DNA of 64,000 bases from Pempheris klunzingeri. Its lineage: Eukaryota > Chordata > Actinopteri > Acropomatiformes > Pempheridae. The position numbers and the translations under genes were made by a program. Shown here piece after piece: positions 12,593-24,641 of the stretch (position 1 is its first letter; each line of letters starts with the position of its first letter). The DNA is taken from the NCBI RefSeq assembly GCF_042242105.1, contig NC_092020.1:7136501-7200500 (forward strand). Reading direction: 5' to 3'. The notes under the pieces were generated by a model that did not search any database, was not told the origin of the DNA, and saw only the letters and a list, made by a program, of their open reading frames with translations.

Positions 12593-15500
12593 GCCACGGA
12601 GCACGTCACATGAGCCTGGGATTAGGAAAACCTGTCTCTATCAGGTTGGTTTAGATGGATACTGACCCGCACCAGATTACTGATTGTTCATTCAGCAAAC
12701 TGGCTTTATCAGTGAGTTTAACCCGTCAGCTCTGCTGCTGCAGCCAGTCTCCACACGCAGGAATTCCTCCTCCATCCCTCCTCCTCCTCCTCCTCCTCTC
12801 ATTCCTACTCTTCTCATACCTTTCCTTCCTATCCCTCCCCCCCCTTTTTTTTTCCCTCTCTCTTCCCTCTCCTCTCATCTCTCTCTCTCTGTCTGTCTCT
12901 CTTGTCTCTAGGGTGATGTGCTGAATCTTGTCAGAGTGAATTCCTCCAGCAGAAACCCAGGAGGATCTTTCCAGAAAGGCCTCCACGCCTCTGTTTGTCA
13001 CCCGTTTGCTCGGACTTGCTCAATGTCGCATTGTAACATCTGCAGCGTCGGAGCAGCGGGTTAAACCGTGTATTTATTTATATCTGTTTCGACTTTTCTA
13101 ACATTCATTTACCCAGGCCGGTTTTACCCTGAACTCTTCCACTAGAGACACAATTCAAACAGTAAAAACGCTGTAATTGTGGCTTGGTGGTAAAAGTCAA
13201 GTATTTCTTTTAAGAAATGAAAATCCTTCTCCAGCCAAGCTGTGGATTTGCCTTTAACTAACAGAGGACCAGACAATGATGTCACTGAATGGCTCAGAGT
13301 GAGTGCTGACAGACAAGTGGTGGGCCAGAAATCTTTTCCACCACTGTTGGTGGTCAAGAAAACAGAAACAGAGCAAAAAAAAAAAAAAAAAGAACAGGCG
13401 ATCGGGGTAGCTGAATAGCTGAATGTGAATGTCATAACTGGCTACCGCATTGCATCCTTGTTTTGAATCCAGTGAATGTTGCATGTCATTTCCCCTCCTC
13501 CTCCACTCATTTCCTGTCTTTCTCCACAATATTAACCGTCCAGAAAAGGCAAAAGAAGAAGAAAGACAGAAGCCTTTACAGAAGTGCTCGTTTACATGTC
13601 AATATCCGCAAAGCAAAGGCACCTTTCGATAAAAGATAAAGTAAATCTAAATACATAACGGGAAGCTTTGCATCAAAATGAACAGGAGAGTGAGGAAGAT
13701 GTCGGTCGGTACAGTCTGTGCACGTGGTCCTGTGGAGAGGCAACAAGTCCGATTGTGTGCAGGGTCTTTAGTTGGCGAAGTCAAGTTCAAACAGCAGAAA
13801 AAACACTTCAGAAAAGATGAAAAGAGGTAGCCCTCTTGGACAGCAGGGTGTTGAGACAGGAAGAACTCAAAACTATAATAATAATAGGGGAAAAATGCCA
13901 GATTATTCTCATCTAAAATATTTTCCAAGTGTACAATCTGGTGAAAAATGGTTTGTTTTGACAGTACACGCTTCTTGTAATATTCCTCTAATGAGGAAAT
14001 AACTTAATAATAATAATAATACATTTTATTTATAGGCGCCTTTCAAGGCACTGAAGGACACCGTACAACACAGTTAAAACCAAACAGTGAAAAAGCAAGT
14101 TAAAAAGTCAAAAACTTGTGTTAATCATGTGACGTTAAGGTACCTCAGATGGAGTTTTAATAATAACCCGCATGTGTAATTCAGCGGAATGCAGTCAAAT
14201 GTAAAATTGAAACAAAGAGCACAGTTGATGATGAACCAAGAGGAACCTTGGTTTGTGACTGCTGGTGCTGAACCAGGCCTGCAAGCCGACAACCGGCTCA
14301 TGTGACAGCACAGATGGCACGTCGACAGGCAAGTAAACTGCCGGCCGATTCACCATTGTCCGGCCGCTCCTCTGCTCCTCTCAGCAGCGTGTGCGCGAGG
14401 AAGAAGCACGCACGGAGGAAGACGGAGGGTGAGACAGACGGGACTGAAAGACTGAGCATTGTGCAGTTTTGGCAGGATGCGGTAAATGTTTTAAACACAT
14501 GCTTCTGTGACTCACAAACCAAACACACACACACACAGAAAAGAAGCTGAGTGCAGAATGTGACTCATTCTGTAGAGCTGCGTTATGTTTGTTTGTGGTG
14601 GGAGCTCTAACTTCACACTTCCATGAATCAGTGAGGTAACACGGCCTTGTAGTGACACATCTGTCACACTCGCCAATTTAGTCTTGATGTCAGGTTTTAA
14701 TTAACATAACTTCACACCTCGGCTTGATCTCAATAGCATCGTAACAGCATACAGACTAGTTCAAGACTTCTTCTATACTGTTTTCATCGCAGACATTTGT
14801 GTGCCATGGCAGGAACAAGCACAGGTCTGATAAAACAACGTCACCGGGGCACTGAAAAATGATAATAATGATAATAATAATGATACCTGTGTGTTTTCTT
14901 TGACTCATCTGTTACATCTTGGCAAACCAGCCCACTGCAGTGTTTCTGACACCGCCCTCTACATGAGACAAGCATTCCTCGATGTCTGCATCTGTTCGTT
15001 ATTAATACTCTAATCCACCGGCTGATACTCTGGCATGTGGCAAACTTAATTAGATACACCAGTGGGCTATTTATATGTAATCTAAAAAATGTATATCTGT
15101 ATCGTAACTCACTTTATGAGACAATGCTGATGGTATTCTGTAGTTTTTGATATCAGAAATGTCTAATAATTTGAGACAGCGGTTCCTAGAAATGCAAATC
15201 TTTAAAGAAAAAACTACTTGAAACATACGCCGATCATCAGCAATCATCTCTGTGCAATCATCTCTGTGCAATCATCTCTGTGGATACGCAGACAAATAAC
15301 AAAAGCAATCAGGGTCATCTAGGACTCGCAGGAGCAGTGACGTCACATGTCAATAAATCTCTGCTGCACTTAGACCATCCATTCCGGTGTGTGCAGCATA
15401 AGGTGCCCATGTGATCCTCTGTGCTTCGCTTGGAACCAGACACTACTTGAAAGAGCGCTTGTTTTTTCGTTGTGTAGCTGTTGTGGTGCTCTCTATCTCC

Positions 15501-16797
15501 GTCTCAGTCCTGGAAAACGAGACTCGTGCAGCAGCAGTAAGATGACCTGCTGGTTAGTGAAGTCATCCATTTTATACACTCAGTCCCAAGAACTGTTGGA
15601 AAAGACTTTTTCCTCACTGGCTCTAAATGGCTCCACAGCTTCTGTGATTAGTGGGTGTGGCGCGGTTGGGAGGTGTCAAAGGCCTGTGGTGTTTAAGGTT
15701 CATAACAGAGGGATTTAACTGGTTATTGAGACTGAGAGCTCCAGTTAGAGATGAAATATTGCTGCGAGGCCAGACCGAAAGCCAATATGACCTGACGTCT
15801 GGGGAATTTTCATCTTTTGCTCCTTCCAGTGTGTGGGACTGGCAGAGCAGGCTGCCAGTTATTACTCAGTCACCATAATATCTTGTCATGGGCGGATGGT
15901 GCGACTCTATTCAGTTCGACCTCAGGGATCAACCTCCGTCTTTTTCTGCGCAATTTGTCTAAAAAAAAAAAAAAAAGGAAGTTCAACAGAGATATATAGT
16001 TACCTGCTGAAGTTTAGAGTTTCATTACTGCTCAGCTCCTTCCTCCCACTGCTAGAACATTTTTATCCTCCTCCTTCATCCTCCCTCTTTCTTTCTTTCT
16101 CCATCTCCTTCTCTGAGGAAGTAACTTTAAAGAGGAGAAAGCGATCGCCCTTACCCCTAAAGCCCCAGCCAAGCTGGAGTTTATTCTAACCTTACGTTAA
16201 AAAAGTACTGATGAAAAGCACACACGTGGGAGAGGTATTAAAAGCAGCGGAGGATGTTCCATCACATCCCGTGTTTGTGAACAGGTTTGACCTCTGACCT
16301 CTGCTCCAGCACAGCGCATTCACGTTGCATAAAAGGAGTGGGAGCGAGGAATGCTTGCGACCGGCCACTTCCAGCGTCGTGTTTCGCGAGCCCGCTGAAC
16401 ACAAACTATTTTGTGACGCGTTCGCCTTTCATCCAGGGCGAATCAAGCTCCCCATTGTTGTTGCTCACTTTACACGTCTCCCATTATTCCAGGTCTCTCA
16501 GACTGTCCCCTCCGGCCATTTCTAAACCTCAGCTACACCTACAGTGCTTCTCACTGAAACACCCAGCAGTGAGTCATCGCCCGAACCACATAACATGTGA
16601 GAAACCTGCATGTTTGGTCCAAGAGAAAAAAAATGTAGGATATTTCCTCCTAAATGTGGTTGTGCAAGTGTGTGTGAGAGCATAATGTAATAGAGTTTCT
16701 AAATGTATAAGAGAAGGTGTGAATGTGTGTGTTTTCCCTTTGTGCTGAGCAGGTCGAAAGACAAAAGAAAACAGTGGCAGCCTGGAAGGTCGCGTAT

Positions 16798-16837
<40 letters not shown>

Positions 16838-17063
16838 CTTCAGGCAGGTCCTCTAGGGAACAATACGCTCTGTCCCCAGACCACACCCATCTTAAAGTGC
16901 CCCCCCCCCCCTTCCACTCACTTTAGCCCACTTGTCCTTATTTGGTTGTGCCAACAGCTCGGCTGATGATTGGTCGGAGAAAAAAAACATCGAGATTTGA
17001 GACACACACCTGTACAGGCTTGCACACACACCCACCCAGGTTTGTTCTCAGCGTGTCCCCTGT

Positions 17064-17101
<38 letters not shown>

Positions 17102-17833
17102 ATAATACACATGTAGTAAGCTTAACAAGGCTGGAGTGATGTTATGATTCATTTTAAGCTGCCCCCCCTCAAATAAAACTCTAAAACACACACTAACTCA
17201 CACCTTGGGCAACCCATCTTGTCTCGACATGCTGCCCTTAAAATCCTCAGATGCCTGCACCTGCAGACACACCGCTGTCTGACTATCCACTTGTATGTCT
17301 CTCCTGACTGGCAGGATAATTAAAGACAATAAAACGCCGAAAACAAACATTCCAGACCCCTTAAATGTGACACGCATTCTGTGTTTTGAGGAAATGGCTT
17401 ATCAGTAAGTTGAGGAAGTTGGTCAGTTATCACCAGCAGAAATTTGTGTACCATCTACGTCTTTTCCATCCAAACCACATACTTTATGGCCATGGATTGT
17501 GCAGGTAAACTAATCCCAATCTGTATTTATGGCACTGAATTTTCATACGTGTTTACATAATCAGAATCAGACTTTTATGGGCTTCTCTGCTCTGCTCTTC
17601 TCTCCAGGGTGTATTTTAAATTTGCTTTATTGTGCCAGTACAGCAATGAGCAGTCCGGCTTCTATGCAAATTGATCGGAAAAAGAATCCTCTAACTCGTA
17701 AAAAGTGGGAAAGAGACTGTAAAACACGGAATTCTGTGTAGTGAGCTTCTTGGCGGTCCCCTGAACACGGAGAAACAGCGGCCTCTGGCTGACACACGAA
17801 GGAGAGAGCACTGGGAGATTTTACATTTTACAT
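11721..17833. other. Intergenic stretch between the plastin promoter and the ptcd3 3' end
   Basis: No supportable coding exon on either strand. It holds a CA repeat (12559-12590), a polypyrimidine tract of about 145 bp (12766-12910), a dispersed-repeat fragment (about 14003-14110), three tandem copies of a 14-bp unit (about 15241-15282), a TG repeat (16801-16837) and a CA repeat (17067-17095). Open frames here are short and low-complexity. Confidence 0.7.
14003..14110 (+). mobile_element. Dispersed fish repeat fragment
   Basis: A TAA microsatellite runs into ACATTTTATTTATAGGCGCC and a CTTTCAAGGCACTGAAGG-like block, a combination I recognise as a common dispersed repeat of fish genomes. Family and ends are not determined. 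Confidence 0.5.
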
Positions 17834-17839
17834 TTTATT
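17834..17839 (-). terminator. Candidate polyadenylation signal of ptcd3
   Basis: AATAAA on the minus strand about 70 bp beyond the ptcd3 stop at 17910-17912, giving a very short 3' UTR. Confidence 0.55.
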
Positions 17840-17909
17840 TATGCGGCGTACATTTTTATTACACAGATGTGGAAACAAGAACGTATTTTCGGATCAGCAT
17901 CACAGCGGT

Positions 17910-19500
17910 TCATCCACTGTTGTCTCCTTCAGGGGGCTCTGCTGCAGACTCCAGTTCAGATAATATGGCTCTGGGTGGGACAGAAAAGAATTTCAGAAAC
18001 ATAAACACATATGATACATCATATTGAGATCAAACGCTATGCTTTTCCTCTGCGGTGGAGGAAAACTGCTGCTTTTAACTTTGTCCTTGGGGGGTGGGGG
18101 CTAAAAAAAAAAAAAAAAAAAGAAGCAGCTATGGATTGTCCCTGTTCAATTCTTCTATAGTTAATTTGTTCATCCATCACACCTGCCATCTCCACAGATG
18201 GGGTTCTGATGAGATCTGGGGAGAGAACAGGCTGCACCAAAGCTCTAGAGCCAGTTTCACAGAGATCAGACTGATCTGCAGCGTTGGGCCGCTCTTCTTT
18301 TGGCTCTTCAGACAAGTCGGGTTGGACACTTTTATAGCAATAAAGACAAATTATTTTAAGCCTAAAAAGTCAGCCGTCCTACCCACAGGCTCATTCTGAC
18401 ATTAGAGATGCGTTTCCGTGGTAACAATCAGAAAGACTAGTTGACCACACTCGGTTATCTAATCCCTGGTGCATGCATTTCCTGTCACCCGTCAGTGTTA
18501 ATATATACTAGTGTCTTCTGTTATGCTTGTTTCACCCGTTCCCCAACATGACAGATTTGTTAGCGATCGTCCCAGAGGAGACGCGCTCCCTGCCGTCACC
18601 TTTGCTCCTCGGTCAGATTAAACTCGGCCAGCGTTCGCTTTGCCAGCTTTGGCGTTTCGGACAGACAGAAGGCTGCCGACAGCTGAACCAGCTCCACCGC
18701 TCTCTGGGGGGAGCGCTCGCGGAGGCACGCCGACAGGAAGTCCTGCAACAGCTCCCCGCTGGAGAAGAACAGAGCGGGAAACACACGGTCACCGTTTAGC
18801 ACTTAATGGTTAAGCTGTAGGAGTGATCACACACTCGTTTCTATTAACTATTTGTATGAGCGCCTCCATTTTTATTATGTTGTACTAATTACATGTTTAC
18901 AGTTTGTGTTGAAACCTCATGTCACGACACGTTGGAGCCGACAAAAACAATTCCAATTTTACTACATGTAATTACCAGTTAGAGGATGTCATGAGCACAT
19001 CTCCTCACATGGAGCCCTTCTCAAGTGATACTAGCAGCACAACAGTTTTCTGTTTATGAGCGACATGATGAACTAATAATAAAGTAGAACCTTTTGTTCG
19101 CTGGAACACTTAAAACCTAAATTAATTTGTTCTCCGTGTTTGCAGTTTGCAGGGGAACTTACTCGGGAACGCTGCTCTCCGATTTGAAGATCTTCAGCAT
19201 CTCCCTGCAGAGCAAGACAGAGAGGAGGACTGGTGAGATGCATTTCGCTTCAACATGGTCTGGCAGTGAGCGTTAGCGGAGTGAGACGACCGTGAAAGCT
19301 CTTCCTGTGAGTGGGCTGCCAGGCAGTCGGATTTACGGCTGCCTCTCTTACCAGGCCTGCTGCGTCCTGTTGGCTCGCAGCAGCAGGGTGGTGATGTGCG
19401 AGAGGGCGTAGGGTTTCCACCCCAGACCAGGCTTCCATCTGTCTCCAATGAACACACTCTTTACATCTAGAGCACACTCTGCAAAAGACTCCTGAACCTG

Positions 19501-19532
<32 letters not shown>

Positions 19533-21488
19533 ATCTCAAAACAATGAAAAAACTGATTGACAGCAGCCATCATGTCGATGCCTGACTGACCTCAGGACTG
19601 TGTGTGTCTCTGGCCATCAGGTTGAGCAGCTCCTTCGCCACGCCAGGCTTATTATCCTGACCCAGAGAGCGGATATCTGGAAAAACAGGTAGAGCACAGC
19701 AGATTCTAACATCTTCAGATCCTGACATCCTACGCCACCCAAGCCGTGCGCTGAGTGATATTAGTTTCCCGTTACTCTCACAGTAACTTTGCGCTCACCT
19801 TTCCATATAGTGGGCAGCAGGTCCAGGCGATTATCTGTGTCCAGAGCCTGCAGAAGGTCCAACATTTCCTGATGGTTTGGGTAGTACAACTGGAAACAGA
19901 AGTCCCATTAGGTAGTTAAATATCCACCTCATTCTGTCCTATTATTCAAGCCTGGCAAGAGCTGCATTAAGGCTAAAGGTGGTGACCTTAAACTGTACAC
20001 AAATCTCTCTCAGATTGATCTCAGTAATGCGTGTATGAGGTATGGATTTTAGAAGAGAACACCCTACTTTTTTTTTTTTTTTTTTTTTACACATTGTAAC
20101 ATAGTGTGTGCGGCTGCTGTGATAAAAGGAGGCTTGGTGATGCGTTGAAGAACCGGCTTGTTAAAAAGTGTCATCTTTCCTTTATATAATCCGTCATGCG
20201 ATGTACTGACCGAGGGAACGAGCCGTCTGTACCAGTTCAGCACCACGTCAATGTTCTCCATCATGCACAACAGGCTGAAGAAGCGACCGCTGGAGAGCAG
20301 AGAGCACAGCACCACTTAGAGAGGACAGACCGCGCCTGCTAATGCCCTGCCACCCCGAGGCCTGGATATAGGAGGCATTGGGGGGCGTGTTTTAGGTTGG
20401 TGAGAGGATTTACTTACTAGTAAATATTACGATGGTAGCCTCCCCCCAGTAGCCTCCAGTTCTCCCCCACTTCTACAAGACTATGGACCTTATAACCCAG
20501 CTCAAGATCTTTACTTTCCACACACTGTAAGGGGGGAAAAAAAACAGGTAGAGAGACAAACAGGTTAGGAAGACAACCCTGCTGCAAACAATGACCGCGG
20601 CATCTGCATCTGCAAGACTACTTTGTAAAAACCTTGAACCCTAGAGGAAACAGCCTATATCTCATTAAAGATATAATATTAAAGATATTAAACATTAAAG
20701 CTCGTCAGAGTTCAAAACTGAATGTCAGGTTGAAGTAGAAGTCAAGAGTCTCAAATATCAAACTCTGCATCAAAGTTCTAAAAAACCTGACTTACACTCT
20801 GCAGAAAACCCATTTGTGACCAAATAAAAAAAGTCTTACCACTCTCATTGCATTCATGAAGAACACCACTGGAACAAAAGAGAGAAAAACAAAGTCAGTG
20901 TTAAAAGCCACCTCCTAATGGACGAACCCCTCTGCTTTTATTATGGTGACTGTAATTGTTCATCTGTTATTTATCCAGAGTTATTCCACGAATCACGCAG
21001 TCTAAACATACACCACAACATACCATCATCGGGGTCCCGGCAGGTGAGGCTGGCTCCAGCCAGCTCCGTCAACACTTCCTGTAAAATGCTACTCTTGCTC
21101 TGGCCAAAGCTGTCTGGACAGGAAACAGAACACAAGTCAGTGTGGAGGCAGCGGCACCACAGACTGGACCGCTGATGTTCGTGTGTGTGTGATGGAGCGT
21201 CAAACTCCGTTTACCTGGTCTGAAAAAGATTGCCAGGAGGTGGTTGAAGGTGGCCAGGCTGGGAGCTGAACACACACACACACACAAAGTTGATTATCAG
21301 CATCAGGAAGTGGCTCGCTGGTGTCTGAAATCACCACCCTGCTCACTCATTCACTGTTCCACATCGTGAAAATGTGGAGTACTGCATTGTGGGACTGAGG
21401 GAAGCCACAGAAACTACTTTTGGTGGGATTTTTATGGGCACAATGTAGTCGATATCAAATGAAATGAAATGACAGAGGAAATGTGTCA

Positions 21489-21529
<41 letters not shown>

Positions 21530-24500
21530 TGTAGTCACCTATTCCCAGAGCCTTCATCTCGTTCAGAGTGTGCAGAGAGTGTCCTTTGGCGGATTGGCCA
21601 CAGCGCCTCAGAGCTCGCAGGATACTGTTGAAGGTCATCAGGTTGGGCCGAACTTTCTGTTGACTCATCTGTCCCAACAGGTCCTGCACACGGAGGAGGA
21701 AACACAGCTGGAGCTTTGAACCACCTCACAGTCTCACAGTAAAGCTCAGTGGCAACTTTCACACCACGCTCTCTTAACCCTTCAGAGTCTGGGGTAAAAC
21801 AACGGTTTTTTTTACTACTTTTCATTTTACCTTTGTGTTTCCCATTAAAACTGCTTAGCTTGCCTTTCTTTATGTCTTTCTTTTCAGCACAACCTCACCC
21901 ATGTGATTCTACAAGTATTTATTTATTTTGACATAATATATGGACACACTGTATGTAAAAGTGCAAAAGAAACACAAAATCCGAGTAGGAACTAGTTGGA
22001 TCTTTGGAGGAGCGGGGGTCTGCGCGGACACCTCCTCTCGTTCGTCTTCACGCGCAGCATCCACTTCATCCTCTGAAAGGAGTCTTCCTCAGAATCAGAA
22101 CGTTCTTCCCCAGATTCAGCATCTTCTAACTCGTAGAAGAGCTGTAGTGCGCGACTTCGGCTCTTCATAAATTTAGTCTTAATAGGCCGATCGACAAAAT
22201 TCAAACACTTGTAAAAAGTTTGAAGTGTCCGCTTTCCAACAGTCTTTGAATTGAGCACCTGCGTGCTTGTGTCACAGCTTTACGTTTTCAAACGTGCGAC
22301 ATGTGACTTTGACGCCGTGTGGCGGTCCTAGACTCCGAAGGGTTAAAAAGGCCTACAGCATATGTGAGCACATGCAAGTCCCATAATGAAGGAGATGTAG
22401 AAATCACTTTAGTTTTTTTGGCCAAATCAAAGTGAAATGAAAAGCATCTGTGACAAATACCCACAGACTAATCAGTTTTCTAACTGGTAGAGCTGCACCA
22501 CCAGCAGTGTCAAAAGATACGTTGGACCAAGCATAAAAACCTGGCCCACAGAGGTCTGGAGCTGCTGAGCCTTCGTTATTTTGTTAGTGGCTGATCTGTG
22601 TGAGTGTGTGGGTGTAGTATTACCGTGGTAACGTTTGTTGCTAGTGCAACTTTAAGTTTAAGTTTGCAGCCTAAGTGGTGATCTAGCCGGGGGAAAAAAA
22701 AAAAGAGAGCCACCTTTGTGACACTGCAAACCCTCGCCAACCCACTAATCCTGCTTTGTAGTGCACCCCTCTGGCGATACGTTCCTCAGATTTGGAACAT
22801 GGAGTGAGAGAGTGAAAAAAGGGTCTTACGGTGATGCCGTTCCACCTGTCGTTGTATTTCTCGATGAAATCAGGAGTTGCTAAGATCAGAGCGTTGAAGA
22901 TGTGGACGTCAGCTGGTGAGAGAAGGTTTGGCTGTCAGTCATCTGCTTCCAGGTCATGAATGAAGGAACGCTAACGAGCCAATTACAGTTTAGATGGAAG
23001 GGTCATCTGCAGCTTTCAGAGGGTCACATTTAAAGCCACCATGTGCAGGATCACAAGATGTGATCCTTTGGTGCCCTCTAATGGTATTACTGAGAATGAC
23101 ACTATCACATCCTTTCACTGTATTGAGTTGCAGAGCATAAAAAGCAATACTGTGAAGGCACATAAAGTCCAACTGTGACTTACTGCGACAATATCTATTT
23201 TCCTGTAAAACCGATTCTGTGGCCTCTTCTTGAAATAAAAATGAAATACATTTTCATTTCATACTAACCATTAAATAGGTCATTTTCACAGCAAACATTT
23301 TGACTTGTCAAAGGAGGAAACATACCGTTCCGTCGGTGAGAGGTGTTGGTAAGTGAACAAGCACAGTACTGGAGGTCTGGAACTGGCTCATCTAAATGGC
23401 ATTCAGCCATCCTCAATGCTATTAATTCCACCTGTGCTTTTCCTGCTTTAGCAGATCAAAGCTGCCGTGAAAAGGGCCCACTGACCAGAGTTTTAAAGCG
23501 ACGAAGAAAAAAAAAAAACAATGACTGCACCTCGTCAGAAACATCACTTCAAACTACAATTTCCGCTCCAAATATTGCCTCTAAAATTGTGTTTGTATAC
23601 TGCACTGAATGAGCCATTTTCTCTTCCTACTGCGTCCTGCAACTCACCGGTCAGCCTGTTGTTCAGCATGTCCGTGTACATGCTGAAGGCCTTTGCAAAC
23701 GCTCCATGCTGGGGAGAGACGGACAAACAGGCGCTTAATCTAGATGCATCAAAACTGACCACTTCAACGCCAATCACGGCTCTGCTGCACCTTCGCGACA
23801 AATGTGAGGAGGCCCCTCCGGTCTTGGCGGCGTGCTCCTACCTTCACCATGCCTCTGATCAGAGCGGAGTAACAGCGAGTGTCTCTCTCCGGCAGCAGGT
23901 TAAAGATTCTCTCTGCATTGTTGCTTTCTTTCCAGGCGACCACGGCGTCTGGTGCCGACCGGCCCCTCCTTCCCGTCGTCTTCACCTCCTCTACCGGCGT
24001 CTTCACCTCCTCTACCGGCGCCGCCTGAGATGTAAAAAAAGTCATTAATGTGATATCTGGAGTCTCTGCTTCAGGGTGGGTGGTGTCTTATTTTACTTGC
24101 TGCAGCAAAAAAACCAACTTTGAGTTTAATGTGTTTAGATTAGTCAGTGAATTGATTATTTATTTTATGCTTAGTCTTCTTGTCTCTGACCAGCACCCGG
24201 TGGTTTGGATCAGGGATGACTCACCGCGTCCTCCACCTGTGGTCCCTCGGTCTGGGCAGGATCTCTGTCATTATAGAGACAGATCAGGTCTAGCAGTTCA
24301 TGGGCCGTTTCCATAGAAACCGCTGTGCCTGCAAGAATTTAAATGAAGAGACACGGTTGATGTCGAAGGATTAAAGCAACATTTCTTCAGCAGAGTGTGT
24401 GTGTGTGTGCGTGTGTGTGTTTTCTGACCTGCTTGCAGTAGTTGATCGTACATGTCAACAGCGGCTGTGACTTTTCTCAAGTTGATTCGTTCCATCAGTG

Positions 24501-24562
24501 CCTCCTCGCTCACCTCCTCGAGACACAGTGACATCGTCTCTGGCATCAGACACTACACACAC

Positions 24563-24641
<79 letters not shown>

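Noticed and set aside
23521-24048. A 175-codon plus-strand frame
   Set aside because: It is the antisense of ptcd3 exons 9-10, which join in phase with their neighbours and match PTCD3.
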